Assembly (NCBI GenBank): GCA_014549065.1
Contig: JACDOX010000038.1
Coordinates: forward strand, 62,001-126,000
DNA: 64,000 nucleotides
Source of the DNA: Cardinalis cardinalis
Taxonomy: Eukaryota; Chordata; Aves; Passeriformes; Cardinalidae
Reading direction: 5' to 3'
The notes under the pieces are model-generated. The model was not told where the DNA came from. It saw only the letters and a program-made list of their open reading frames with translations, and made no database searches. A program made the position numbers and the translations under genes. This document shows, piece after piece, positions 1 to 14,423 of this stretch (positions are counted from its first letter, which is position 1; the number at the start of each line of letters is the position of its first letter).

Positions 1-1047
<1,047 letters not shown>

Positions 1048-1231
1048 TTCACCATAGTTAGATTAAAATCTAAGCTTAAAGCTGTCTTACAGGTGAATCT
1101 GGGTTATAAATGAGGATTGTCTATTTCTTTCTGACTATGTGCTAATCATCATTTCTGATCTTAAAGGAAATTTGGAATACACACATACTGCAAGATAAAG
1201 ATGAATGAAGAGGAAGTCAAGGGGATCTATA

Positions 1232-1350
1232 TCCTTAAGAATAGCTTATATTTCTCTACTGCCTTTCATCTCAAAAGAATCTAAACTGCCTTATAAAATA
1301 TATCAATATTAGATAGCAAAGTAGGGATTGAAGTAAGGAAAATATTTTCT
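1232..1350 (-). repeat. Likely ancient SINE / CR1-L3-type 3' tail remnant
   Basis: The segment with tgcctttcatctcaaaag and ctgccttataaaata resembles the reverse complement of the old amniote tail consensus, in which a short block about a small CpG-containing hexanucleotide precedes a tandem ATT repeat. Divergence is high, so the family assignment is tentative. Confidence 0.4.
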
Positions 1351-3015
1351 CCAATTCAAATACTGGCGTGACTTAGCTGAGAAAAATGATTTTTTTTCCC
1401 AAATCAAATACAGTCAGGACATTATGTTTAACCCCTTGGTTACTGTGAAAAGTACTACAAGATCTTTACCAATGTGAACTGGCCTCGAGAACAGCTTTAT
1501 AATTTACCCTGTTGAATTGGTCTTTGTTAAAGAATTTTCAGCTGAAAATCACAACAAAAATTATGTTTCAATACAGAGAAATCCCCATTATGGACTGTGT
1601 AGAGAGCATGACAATGGCATGATGAGAGCCTTTTCACACTGCAAAAAATTTATTTGGATGTGGGGTACAGTCTCAGGAGGCTGCATCTTCCACAAACCCA
1701 AAGACAGCTGATGAGTAAATCCTCCCACTAGATCTGAAATGAAACATTTTCTGATAAATGACCTAAGATCTTCCAGTTGCACATTATCTCTCACATACTA
1801 TGTTTACAATACACCTCCTGCNCATATATTTACAGTATGGTGATTATCTCAGTTCAAGTGCTTATCTGTGAGAAAGTCTGTCCAAGAGTGAATATGAAGC
1901 CAGGATGACATCTATCACAAGTNATGACCTCTATCTCATCTATATATTTCCAGGACAGTGCATATTTATTTCCTGAATGATGACTATCCTGGCAAATGTA
2001 CCTTCCTAGGATGACATCCAACTATGGTACAGCCATTTGCAATGGGCTGCGGGCCTCTGAACCTGGCAAGCAGGTTTAGGAAAATTCAGTCAATCTGGTA
2101 ATTAAATTGGCTAAATATCTTAATTTGTGCTTTGAAATGAACTTTCTCCTAAGAGTACAACATGAGTGTAAGCAAAAATGTTTTTTATTCACTGTGGCTG
2201 GGCTCTGACAACCAAAATGGTCAGTTCTGAGAGCAGGTCTTTAATTACAAAGGACAAAGGCTTGCAAAATGTCATTTTGAGTTAGGTCCTTTGCAGATTC
2301 ACTGTTATTAAAATAGGATGAGGTATTCAAGCATCCTTTTTGCTAATGATTTTTCCCATGTCTCCAAAATTACCCAAGGAAACGCTTACATTTTTATACT
2401 TCCATATTATTCAAATAATGTTTTGTTTAGCCCTTGATACTAAAATATTCCAGAGAGTAGGCTACTTCCAAACTATTTGCTTCAAACCTACCTTCCATTA
2501 TACTGTATTAGCTGGTGATACACTGGGGTGGGATTAGTCTGACAGCTTCCTGATTAACATAATCTTTTATACACAGAAGGAGGGAAAACAAAGGAATTTC
2601 CAGATGACAATATAAATGCTCTGAAAAAACTTTGTCCACAGAGACCTGTGAGCTTTTCTTCTGTATGCATAAAAACCCATCAGCATGAAACATCTTGATG
2701 AAGCAAGGTCTTGGGGACCAACACACACATGGATTATGGGCACATGGATACAGTAGATTCTCTTTTTTCTCTTCTTTTAAATCCTTATAAACACAGCAAA
2801 ACCAGAAACTTTTTTACAAATATCAATAGAAAAACCTGGCAAAAAGAACCATGGAGTCACTCTCCTGTGCTACTGCGCTGTGTTTGGTCTGGCTATGCTT
2901 TTAACCATGGAATGACAATCGAGGCTCATTTTTCAAACCCTAAAACTTAAATTTTCCAGACAAGCATGCAAAAAGTCAGGTTTCTGTGGTGAGTAAGCAT
3001 GTAAGAAAGCCTCAC

Positions 3016-3176
3016 CCAGTCTTCAGCGAGAACAGAGCATCGTCCACGCCCCTCTGATTGAACTTCACCATGTAGCTGTGCATTTCAGGGTAGTTGTTGC
3101 GGATGTTCCTTTCCGTGCTGCCGTTGGGAACCGTCCCGAAGCGGAAAGGGGGTGAGAAGTCATTTGGTTTCTGGAA
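3016..3176 (-). CDS. GRIN2B: GRIN2B exon: ligand-binding domain S2, first part
   Basis: This 161-bp exon follows a 16.2-kb intron, the longest one bounded on both sides in the window. Acceptor is tcttcag|TTCC (phase 0) and donor is AAGACTGG|gtgagg (phase 2). It reads [40 protein letters not shown] and [13 protein letters not shown](G). [19 protein letters not shown] is the S2 segment whose Ser-Thr pair (Ser690, Thr691 in mammalian numbering) contacts the gamma-carboxylate of glutamate; NGS is an N-glycosylation sequon. The stretch [11 protein letters not shown] is the least conserved part and differs from the mammalian form at several sites as I recall it. The next exon begins at 100 and completes the split Gly codon. 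Confidence 0.97.
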
Positions 3177-6100
3177 CTGAAGAGACAGAAAAAGGAATAT
3201 TTCTCACAGTCTTTCAGATGGAAGCAGTCATCTGGTTGGGAGAACATTGGAAGGTTAATCTGATTTTATTTTACTACCATGTAGAAAACATAATCGAAAA
3301 GATATTTTATTGTTTTCAAACATGAGTATCTCCTATTAATGCCGAAGACACAAGAAATAAATCTGAGCAAGCTGTTCTTTTTCTCTACTCTGGATTAAGT
3401 GCATGAAATAGTCAGTGATCAGAGATTAAGTAGGAGGTTAGATAAAAGCAAAAAGGAAAGGGAAAATGTAACGGTGGTGCTGGAACACAGTCAAGAAACG
3501 GTTTCCAATAAAATCTATGTGATGTGCTTTTTATCCACAAACTGTCATTTAGGTCCTAAGAAGTATCTTTTTCCAGCTCTGTGGATGCCTTTACACTTCC
3601 CGGTCCTGACAGAGATAGAAAAGTAATTAATGAGCAGAGATGCCTCTCAGCANACCTCACACCCACTTCACCAAACAAATTATTAGCTTTCAAAGTTTTG
3701 GGCAAATGTCCCAAATAAAATGCTGTTAGTGGCTGCAAGTTACTAGTTACATTTGATGCCCAGAACAGAGCTGGCAGAACACTCCAAAGCTTTTGCTGCT
3801 CACAAGAAATACATTCATCATATCATTCCCCCACGGCTGCAAGCCTCTGAGATTTTATATGCCACTTGCTTAACTCAAGTCATAATCAATGCTCTCTGGG
3901 ATTTTATGAGGAGTAAAATTTAGACTGTCAATTATAAAGACTGCTTAAAACTTAAAACCCCTAGAACCAGCAGATGAGAAGGAGCAGAGAACTACAAACC
4001 AGGAACTGAGTAAGCAGTAAAGAAAAAGATGCAAAGGTAGGTTAAATGGAAGGAAGCTTCCTCCTCTCTGGATATATCAAGCAGTAGGTTGCCTGGTGTT
4101 ATTTCTTGGCTCCCAAGTGTGACTGTGTATTTCTATCCTGAGAAGCCCACTGTCAACAGGCTAATGGTCACACCAAAACCATTTAAGAGCAGGAGTGCAC
4201 CTGTGTGGGAATTTATAAAAATTAGAGGGTTTTAGGAAAGCTAAGAAAGCAGGCCGTGAAATGGTTTTTAAATGCCATACTGGCACACCTGGTTCATGAA
4301 TACATGCAGTCATGCACTGCCACCTTCTACAGGGCTGCAATCCACAGATAGTTCTAGCTTAAAATACGTGCAGATGAGCCTTGTTCTTGAGCTCTACTTA
4401 AAGGCATTTTGGAACTTGGTCAGCTCAGCTGAGGAGGCCAGAGCCCCTAGAGCAGTGTATCTTGCTCACATCTCAGCCATGAGGACAGCAAGAAGCTGGG
4501 TCTGTGGACAGATGAACACACTGTTCACCTGCTTCTGTGTACCAGCTGACTCATCTCCAGTTTGGATGGCAAGAGGGGCTAACTTGCATGTGCATGTGAG
4601 TGTGTGAGAGAACATGTGTCCCACTGCCTTAAGCCAATAAAAAACATTGGGGCTGTTTTTCTGAACTCAGGTTAGTGCATCACCAACACAACAGAAGTTT
4701 CACACAGCATAAAACAGACAGTGAGGTGTCTCTTAGAACTCTGTCACACCCTCTGGGGAGGAAGACAAACTCACAGCTATCAAAGACTGTAATGAAAGCA
4801 AACTTTGATGGGAGAAAAATCACCGCAGCATGCTAAAATTATTCTTTTTTACTAAGCTGATTAAAGCAGCAGCCTAGGGGACCCATCACAAGGAGGGCAC
4901 TGCCATGCCAGACACAAAGAAACACAGTCTCTCCCCTGACATGCTAAACCAGGAGATTGCAGCATGGGCAACTTGCTTTCCCAGAGGCTGCAGAACCCCA
5001 CCTTAAAGGCATACAGGACACTCCCATTCCCACAGAGCCCTCTGACAGAGTACAGCCAACAAGAGAAGCATCAGGCAGGCCTGACCAGCATTTGTGTGAC
5101 TGAGTTTTGGCAAGTCCATTTTATACTTCCACCCTCCATTCCCAGTGATACAGTCTCTGCTTTTGTCTGCTTCCATCCTGATGCCTACAAATTGGAGTAA
5201 GAAGATTACAAAGGCAGGCATTTCCCTGTGATAAGGGAAATAATCCCAACTCTGAACTATCTTTTGTCCCCACGCTGTTCCAGAGTCCATAATAGCAGCC
5301 ACAGGTGAAAGGCTCCAGAATCTCCTGGTCAATCAATAAATAAATGAAAACATTTCTCTTGTAAGAAATTACTGTTTCTGGCAACAGGAAAAGCACATTT
5401 CTAGAGAAAGAGGTCAGGTTGATGACTTCTTCNATTTCACTTACTACTCATTCACTCACCAATCCTTACCTCCTGCTGATTCCTTAGTCAGAACAGATCT
5501 TCAAATGCAAATCACTCTCCACACACCAACATGCGCACACACTTCAGCAATACTTTGATGAACAGCAAGACAGGAAATGACATGAAAGGATCCATATGGG
5601 GCCCACACCAGACAATTTTAGCTTGAGTGCCCAAGAGGAACCCAGATCCCCAGCTAACCCAGCTTAATGTTTACAAAGCTGAGAGTAACCAATGTCTAGC
5701 TGACTCCACAATCCATGCAGCCAGAGATAAGCCCTGTAGCTACTTCTCCATATTTGAGAAGTAATAGCAGTACATGCATACAGCTTTCTGATAGGAAATA
5801 GCAGTTCAAAAATCCCCATGTGTGTTTCTTGGCAGTAAGTGGGTACAGCTCAGTCCAAGGATGAAGGGATCTCCAGTGAGCTCTCCAGAGTCAGAAACTA
5901 TTGCATCATTCTGAACTACTGTCCCACACAGCTCATCCTGAGGGAACAAGAAGACATGTGAGCCTTCCTGGAAAGTTCATAGGACAGATAGGGAAAGAGT
6001 GTGTCCTCTTCTGCCAACATGGTAGAGGAATGTGCGGAGGAACTGGAGATGATCTGTAAGGNGGAAAGTTAATTGACAGATTGTCAAAGAGTTCATTCAG

Positions 6101-7129
6101 GAAAGCCACTTGTTTGATTTCTCCCAGGAGCTGGGACTGTGAGCCTGGATCATAAGTATCATCCCTAGGGAAGCAGGGCTCTTTGGCAGACGGGTCTGTA
6201 GGGAGTCTGAGACACGAGGGAGGAGCTGATGCACAATGCAGGGGCCATTACATGGAGGAAGCCNGTGCAGAGGTAATCTCAATGCTGCAGTGAACACTGA
6301 CAAAGGAATTAACCACAGATATGGACAGAAAGGATCAGAATGTAGATTAATTAGAGAACTGTCCCATTATTTAATGCAAAAATTTCTCCTGTCAGAGCTT
6401 TAAGTCACAACAACTCCACTCTAGGCATCTGCGAAGAGGAGTCCTGTGAGCTTCTGGCAGAAAAAAAAATGCAGTGGTGATAGGGGAAAGGAAGATAAGC
6501 AACTACATCAGTTGCTGAGAAAGCCCAGCTGTACAGAGTCCACACTTGTAGGAACCCCATGTTGTACTTGCCTGCAGCAGGAGACCTGTCCTGCTGCCCA
6601 GCTCCACCTGCCTCAAAGGGTGACTGCCTGTGAGGAACCAGCAGAGCTCGGCTGCAGTCCTGCACCCAAAGAGCCTCAGAGAGAGATGTATCCCACTTGC
6701 ATCCTCCCAGTCATTCACTGTGGAACCTCTGCTGAGATGCTCCCCTATTATGTACCCAAGGTGATGTGCACATCCTCTCACTCATGAAAGAAGTCCCACT
6801 TGCTTCACATCAATTGTGAAGGTGGATGCTAGAGATGGGGGTGGAAAGCAGGCACCGAGGATGCCTGAAGGGCTGCAGTAGCTCTGGGACATGGGATATC
6901 TATGTTCAGAGCCCAGTGGCTGCCTGCCTCTTCAACCCCTTACTCCGCAAACTGAAATCAAGGAGCATTAAGTGCAAAGCAGACCTCGGCTTTGCAAAAG
7001 TAACCTCTCCGAGTCAGAGAGCAGAAATCTTCCTCCTCTGGAGAGCAATAAACACACAGGCTGGAAGCTGTTAGCACATTCAGGGGGGAGAGCTCCTTTG
7101 CCACTCCTCTCCCCATCTCTCCACGAGAG

Positions 7130-7365
7130 CTGTCNACAGCGGCAGTGAAAGCGGGTTGAAGTGGCTCGGCTGGCAGAGCTGTTTCATTAGCAATTTGGAG
7201 CCGAGCCGTGCAGAAAGCAGCATTGTTCTCAGATGTTCAGATATCAATCTGCATAATGAAACAGGTGATCGGAGCTCTTCCCATTCATGCAGCAAATGGA
7301 GGGGATTTAGAGATGAGGGGAAAGGGTTATGTCTAATTGGCGACAATTAATTTGATGAGAATTTT
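7130..7365. promoter_or_regulatory. Possible intronic enhancer / conserved non-coding patch
   Basis: This stretch retains several CpGs (gagccgagccgtgc, gatcggagc, ggcgac) and packs homeodomain-type sites: ttcattagcaatttgg, atctgcataatga and the near-symmetric pair taattggcgacaatta. The texture differs from the surrounding intron. It is inferred from composition alone; conservation cannot be judged here. Confidence 0.3.
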
Positions 7366-7615
7366 TTTTCAATATATTGTCTATCACCGAATGGATCCTA
7401 CAGAAAAGCACATCTGCACTTATTTATCTGCCTCATGTAGGCCCTGTTTGCACTGTAAAGTGTTTGCCAATAGCATTGAAAGCAGTTTCCCAAACTCAGC
7501 AAGCTCTTGCTACAAAAAGTCTCTTTTTTATCAGCCGATCTACTTTTACACTGCTGAAAAAACCCCAAATCAATGCACTGCTGAATAACATAATGAGCTG
7601 GCAGAACTTGGTGCA

Positions 7616-7644
7616 AGGGTGGGTGCGTGGGTGTGTGGGTGTAG
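7616..7644. repeat. GT-rich simple repeat
   Basis: Imperfect run of GGGTG/GTGTG units (gggtgggtgcgtgggtgtgt and following bases). Confidence 0.7.
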
Positions 7645-8769
7645 TGCTTTACCCTTCTACAGCTTCTCTGGGAGGGCTCCTTTCACTTTGTAAGGCCCTG
7701 ATGACCAGTTAAAGTTTTCNACCACAGGAAGCCCCACAGCTCTCACCCATCAAACTGAGAGCCACAAATTCAGCTCCTCTGCTAGCTGCAAATCCAAAAG
7801 AGCTGAAGCCCATGTTAGACACTTTGAGCTTGCTTCATTTACCCAAAAGTAAGTGCCAAACTGAGATGTCTGGGGAATTTCACCCTGGGAACAGGTCTCT
7901 CATAGTCCCTGTGTCAAATCTGCCCACCGCCTGAGGTGCACCCTAGTGCACCTAAAATAGCTCTAGACATCTACATCAGCCCAAATGAAACTAGCCACTG
8001 GGCCATTCACCTCTCAGGGCATCTCCCACCAAAAGCACAGGGAGCCAACCACTATGGGTAGCAACAAGCCCAAAGTGCCCACCCCCCCATAATGTACAAC
8101 CTCTTTGCACTGCCCAAACATCCTCAATTGTCTCCTCTTGTTCTGTGTGTCACTGCAGTCAGCTTGCCCCTTTCTTCATTGCCTGAAAATCCAACCAGGA
8201 TGTTTGCACAGCAGCTTCCTTCAGAACCTTAAAAATTGAAGTGTGGGTCAGTGGTTTTCAGTTCTAACTCTGAGGTAGATCTCTGCCTGTACTTAAGTCC
8301 TGATAGGTTACACATGTCCACAGCAGCATGTCTTGCCATAGCTGCCTTCTATGTCTTCTGTTTTTAGCTAGGAAATTAATTCCTTCACAGCTAATGGATG
8401 ACTCTCAAAGAGAAAAGGCTTGTTTTTTCTTATCCCCAAAATATATAATTTTTGTCCTCAAGCTACACCACAAACAATGTCACAGAATCCCAAACCTGGA
8501 TTTGACCCTGAGAAGATGTCTCTTTCACCTCTGTCTCTCCAGTGTGTCTCTCCTGGGCATCACTATTCCTGATGGCTCTTAATCCAGTCCACTGTGGAAG
8601 ATGGTTGGTGCTGGAGACTCCTCCATTCCCCGGACAATGTTCATCAGAGCTTTACTACTGCAAAGTTCTTCCACGTATCTGAACTAAAGTCTTCCAGCTG
8701 CAAATACAACTGAAACATTTTCTGTTATCTTGTCCATGGGCAGGGAAATCCAAATAGTTTCTTCTTCTC

Positions 8770-8990
8770 TGAAGGTGAATTTTAGGTTTTTGAAGACCAT
8801 TGTGCTGCTGCTTCTCTATGTTCTTTGACTGCAGCAAAAGAAGCCCAGTTTCCTTAGTCTTTCTTTGCAAGCTGTGGACCTGCATTCTTGCTGTTGTCCT
8901 TTGGCTCTATCCTGTAGNTCTTTCCTTGACTTACCTTTGGCTGGTGAACATATATGTCCACCAATCAAGAACAGATGTGATCCCCATACC
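8770..8990 (-). mobile_element. Old, diverged CR1 LINE fragment
   Basis: The plus-strand phrases ttgaagaccattgtgctgct, gcaaaagaagcccagtttcc, ttagtctttctttgcaagct and ttgctgttgtcctttggctc follow the order of the reverse-complemented CR1 consensus: auxiliary text on chain reduction, then cccagttccctcagcctttc, then gttgccctcctctggac. Many substitutions and small indels indicate an old insertion. Confidence 0.65.
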
Positions 8991-11900
8991 AAGAACCATA
9001 TCTTGATGGTTCCATCACATCAAGAACAATCTGATCAAGATCCAAAGATGCTGAGAGAATATTACACTAAAAAAGCTTGCAGTAAGGCAACACAAACAAT
9101 GCTAATCAGAGTTCATGCTTATTATTCCTCTTCTCAGGGCCTCTCTGTTTTATATCATGTTTTGTCGATCCTTCATTTTCAGCTTGCAAGTTCTTCAGAG
9201 CTGCAACTCTGTCCTGATCTGCATTCAGGTAGCAAACAGTTTGTTTCTGGAATGTCAATCAACACTGCCAGCACTGTCTTCAGAGCTTTTACTGTATTCT
9301 TTTCTTTTCTGCAGCTTGGATTATGCTCCTAGGCACATCCACAAACCTATGCCTCCACTCACCTGTCCTGGTAGAGGAGGTGCTCTACAGATTTTGAGCA
9401 CAGAACTTGCAGCTGCTGGTGGCTTGGTGTTGTAGGCACTGTAAAACTGACAAAATTGCATCCCAGCTAGGAGTGTGCCAGCTGTGCCAGCCCAATAGCA
9501 TAGGCAGAAAATCCTACTGCAAACCTAAACCTTAGCACTGGTACAAGTCTGTGAGGAGAGCAGACTAAAGTGACTGTGCTGCTTATTCTCTATTATTAAT
9601 GACTCTCTTGTACAGATACTTCTTGAGATTCATTCCTAAAGCATTCCTCTCCCNTCTGCACAGTCATGTAGTTTTGACATTACAGACATTTTTTATTTCC
9701 AAGGTGGAACTCTCAGCCATTTCTAAGTGACTATGAGTTTTCAGATCACCCTTTTACCCTAGCTCTTTTTAGTTCCCTCCTGCATTCCGTCACAATAATA
9801 TTCTCTGCCTCTTCAGCAGTGGCTGGGACTCCTCACAGCTCTGAATCCAGTTGCCACAACAACTCTTCCTGAAACCCCAGTTTCTTGTCTTCGCTAGTCA
9901 AACAATGTGTCTTGATGCATAAACAAACAAAAAAAGGAAGCTAAAAAAAAGGGGACCAAACAGCAACAAATCAAATATGTCAGTTTTGGGAGGGCATAAA
10001 ACGACCCTGTCCTCCTTCAGACTTTGACTTTGTGGTTTATCTTATTATTCAGTACCCAGTGATGTTTCAAATTCTCTGTCTTGCTTTGCATAGCGCTTTC
10101 ACCCATGAATTGCTCTAGATAAGTCCAAGAAAGGAGTTATCAGTTAGTGCAGCTGACTGCAGAGAAGTTGACAAAGAATTCTATTAAAGTCCCTTTTAAA
10201 GGAAGNTGTAGTGTGGGTCAGACCCACAAACAAGAAAGAAAAATATCTGTGAAAGTCTGTTGGTGAAATATGCACATGTGCGGGTCATGGAAGGGAACAG
10301 AGCAACCTGGTGACAATGCAGAGGTGAGGGGGGGCAGGTGAAAGCAAAAGAAAANAGTTCAAATATAGCAACTTTAAAAATAGTTGTCCTTGCAAAATAA
10401 CTGAGATGAAAGCAGAGATCCAATTGGTGGAAGAAGCCTCCATCACATGCAGTTATTGCCAGAGCAGTGCACACAGTAGGACTGTGCAGCTTCTTTGCAA
10501 GCTGGATTGCCATGCCAAAGACCTGCTTTGTGCCACTCCTGCACCCTGGGCAGGGCAGCATCGCCCAAACAGACAGCACGTCAGGGATCCCACATCCTCC
10601 ATGGACACACCTGCTTGTGCCTGCTGNCACCACACCGCTGACCCAGGCCTGAGGGGCCACGTCAGGATCCCACGTCACGTACAGACAGAGCCCACCCACC
10701 ACCAGCCCACCGGAGTCTTCTGGGTGGGGCAAGTGCGTGGACATTACACAGGCTCTGNGCAGTTTCTCCACTTGACAGGTAATATTAAAGCCTTACATAT
10801 TCCTCAGGACACATTTGGCAGTATATAGGCATCAAGTCACTGTTAGGTGTCCCTCAAGCCTGACCAGAAATCTGTAGTGGAATCACTGAGTGTCACCAGT
10901 CGGAGCCAAACGCAGCTTGCACAGCTGCAGTGTTTGTATGTATGGTATCAGAACACTGCAGTCATAGCTGTTGCAATGAAGGGTGCTATGAAATCATAGC
11001 TATGGTGCACTTAACTTTTGCTTGCATGCATGTAGAGGATGGCGATCATCTGTTTATCCAGCATCAAATCATGCCATGTATCTAATTCTCGAAAGTCAGC
11101 TTCCTTGGAAGCTAAACACAATGGGACAAAGGGTATCTACCGAATAATCCCAGGCAAACACAAAAGAGAAATTTGTGAAGCAGAAAGATGCCACTTACTA
11201 CACTCATGTTAATATCATTAGGAGTGTAGATGTTCATTCACAGGGAGAAAATTAACTGATTAAAAAGACCTTGAGAGGAGAGGCGACAGCTAAGTACAGA
11301 GGAATTTGAAATCTGCTTTGTTTGCACATGAGACAGNTGGTTAACAAATTATGAAACACTCCGAGAAATTCAGAGGCTGCAGTTTGGTAGGGAAGAAATT
11401 CCATTTTTCACCCATTTTCACTAACAAAGGAAGGTCAGATCCTCCTGTCTTCTGAATACTAAGACTAGCCAACCTACCATTATGTGGGTACTATCCACTG
11501 GGCAGCAGGGTGAAACCCTGCACAAGCCTGGCAAACCTCCAAAAGACTTCACAGGGGCCATAATTTTCATCCAAGCAATTTTAAAAGCTTAGTAATTACA
11601 TTAGTGCAATTTCTTAAGCACATCTGTAGGGCAGAGATGCAAAGCAAAAAAGCAGGGCACTTCAGACAGGGCAGCACCTTCCCAGAGCTGGGATAATGCC
11701 GTTCTTTAACCTTATGATGAAAACTGCCTCCTACCTGCAACTGAAAGACAGAGAAATGAAAGCCACATCACTCCCATGTGAGTCCTGGGGCACTGAGCTA
11801 CACCTGGAGTAAACAAGTCTACTGGGCCACCCAGATTATGGGNAAGTTTGACCTTGAGTAGCCAAAGGCCTGGGAGAACCAGGGCAATAAAGTAAAGTAG

Positions 11901-12737
11901 AGCAAAGCATGCAATGAAGTAAAAATGCCTGGAAAGATACAACCCGCCAAATATTTATCAAGTATATATGTATGTGCATATAACTCCAAATGCCACAGTC
12001 ACCAGGCACCAGGAATGAAAGTGTGGGGATACAGCTGTTGTATTGTTTTTTTTTTATTCCTGTAGATCTCATACTCTCATTCCTTCCCCACCAGTGATTC
12101 AGCCCTGATCATTCAGCTGAAGGAGGCCAGCTCTCATCTCTCAAGCTGCCAAATTTTGGTGGCAGGGCCATTGTCTTTTATTTGACTGCAAAGTGCCAAG
12201 TACATTTATGGCACCATATAAATAATAAATAAAAATATTCATTGTTTTCCTCTCCCCTGACTTACACTGATGTGAGAAGCAGGACAATCCTTTGCTTTCC
12301 TCTCTCACTCTCCCCCTTATGTAATTCTCCAAAGACAGCTTTTTCCAGACTGCCAAGCAATTAGCACAGAAGCAACCAAATTTAACCACTCCCTCCAAAG
12401 GGGGATAGCTCCAAGAGCTGCTGAAAAGGAACATGAAAAGAAAGAGTCAGTGGTGGCCAAGGCCTGGGAAAGGCCAGGATGCTGTGGAGGGGGAATCCAA
12501 AAGCTGCAAGCTAAGGACCACCTCATGGCCCCATCCCCAAAGTCCCTCCTCCTGCAACTCTCATCTGTACCTCCAACAAACCCCAGGGCTTTGCATTTCT
12601 TCCTTTCCAGCAAGGATGAACTAAGCCGACAGTCTGACTGAGTATCCCCTCCCCTCACATCTTACCTGCTTAGGTTCCCAACAAAACTGCATTTTAACTG
12701 TCAAAAATCCTAAATAGTCCCATTAGAGGTTTTTACT

Positions 12738-13475
12738 GTCATGAAATAATAGAACAGGGTGGAAGGGACTTTAAAGATAATCTAACCCCAATCCTCATGC
12801 CATATGCAGGGATACCTTTCACTAGACCAGTTGCTTGGAGCCCCATCCAACCTGGTTTGAACAGCTCCAGGGATGAGGCATCCACAACTTTTCTAGGCAC
12901 CGCTTCCAGTGCATNACCACCATCACAGCAAAGAATTTTTTTCCTAATACTTTATCTAAACCTATTCTCTTTCANTTTGAAGCCCTTACCCCTTGTCCTG
13001 TCACTACATGCCCTTGTTAAAAAGTTTCTCTCCATCTTTCTTGTAGGTTTCCCTTCAGGTACTGGAAGCCCTCAATTAAGTCACCCTGAAGCCTTCCCTT
13101 GTCCAGGCTGGACAATCCCAATTCTCTCAGCCTTTCCTTGTAAAGAGATGTGCTCCATCCCTTTAATAATTTTGGTGGCCTCCTCTGGACTCACTCTAGA
13201 AGGTCCATGTTCTTTTTGTTCAGAAGACAACACCNCANANCTGGATGCAGCACTGCAGGTGGGCTCTCACCAGTGCAGAGCAAAGGGNCAGAATCCCCTC
13301 CTTCATCCTGCTGCCCNTNCTCCTTTGNATGCAGCCCAGGATACAATTGGCTNTCTGGGCTAAGTGCACATTGCTGGGTTGTGTCCAGCCTCTTGTCCAC
13401 CTGCACTCCCAAATCCTTCTTGGCAAGGCTGCCCTTGATCCCTTCATCCCCCAGTCATTTTTGATACCAGAGAAG
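12738..13475 (-). mobile_element. CR1 LINE fragment, second long copy
   Basis: Same family and orientation as the copy at 224-1047: ggaagggactttaaagataa, gatgaggcatccacaacttt, ccttgtcctgtcactacatg and tgcagcccaggataca appear in the expected order. The minus strand again gives broken CR1 ORF fragments ([16 protein letters not shown]). Eight or more N bases cluster in 13234-13356. From about 13242 onward it is nearly identical to 693-930 of the first copy, while the preceding 500 bp are much more diverged from it. Confidence 0.93.
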
Positions 13476-13649
13476 TCCCTACAGATGAACAGAAAAAGAG
13501 AGAATCCTGAGAGACCAAATGAAGGCTAAAGCACACTGCAGCGTCCTTGTTGCTCTGCACTGTACAGTGCTGAGCTGAAGAAAAAGAGGGAGAATGACAA
13601 AGAAGCTAGGCCTGAAGCAGGGGGAAAACAAAGTATGTTTGAAGACCCA

Positions 13650-14050
13650 CTGACTTTAAACATTTATAGTCTTAAAATCTACTGAATCACATTTTAGCAC
13701 ACAGGCACAGAGGTTTGTTCCAAAGATCTCAGAAAGCATAAAAATTATCTCAATACAAAGACTGCAGCATGTCTAAATCTATGATAAACACACCCATCTG
13801 CAACCGCAAAAATTATCTAAGATTATATTTATGTATACAATAAATGTAAGTCACAAATAAAAAAAATCTATTACTAACATATGATCAGGTGTAGCTATTT
13901 AATAGCTATTTATTAATAAGAAACTTTTAGCATAATATGTAATTACACATAGCACACATGCATTATGTGTGTTTACACATAATATACAGCTACACTATAT
14001 AATATTTAAAAATATTTCTTACTAAAGCACCTGATGATTTACAAGGACTT
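13650..14050. other. AT-rich intronic block with overlapping hairpins
   Basis: AT-rich sequence with alternating purine-pyrimidine stretches. Two mutually exclusive stems are visible: CACACAT (13953-13959) with ATGTGTG (13965-13971), and ATTATGTGT (13962-13970) with ACACATAAT (13975-13983). Confidence 0.5.
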
Positions 14051-14423
14051 GCAGAGAAACAATCATATTTTAAGCCATAATATTTCAGACTATCAGAGCT
14101 CTGAGTTTATACACTTAACTATGAACCAGTGTTTCTTTTTATTAAGCACTCTAGTTGATACCACTGTTATTGATAAAGGTCATATTTAAGCAAAAGGCAC
14201 AGTTCAACTCATTTACAGGGAGATGTACCCCTAGGAAAGCACTGTGGAAAGAAATTCAACTCTATCCCATGACATAAGGTCTGGAGATTCATGAAATTCT
14301 TTATTTTGGGGAGGTTTTTTTGTCAAGTAAGGTGCATCATATTTACACATTTTGGAAAAGGTTACGATTTATCACAAGAGGACAGGANTGGAAGTGGCAT
14401 GGTCCTTCTTCTGTCTGCCTAAC

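Noticed and set aside
10196..10771. 191-codon open frame on the minus strand
   Set aside because: It runs through several N bases, overlaps a plus-strand frame, and shows no recognisable similarity.
12797..13363. 188-codon plus-strand open frame
   Set aside because: It lies on the antisense side of a CR1 element and is a by-product of the repeat sequence.
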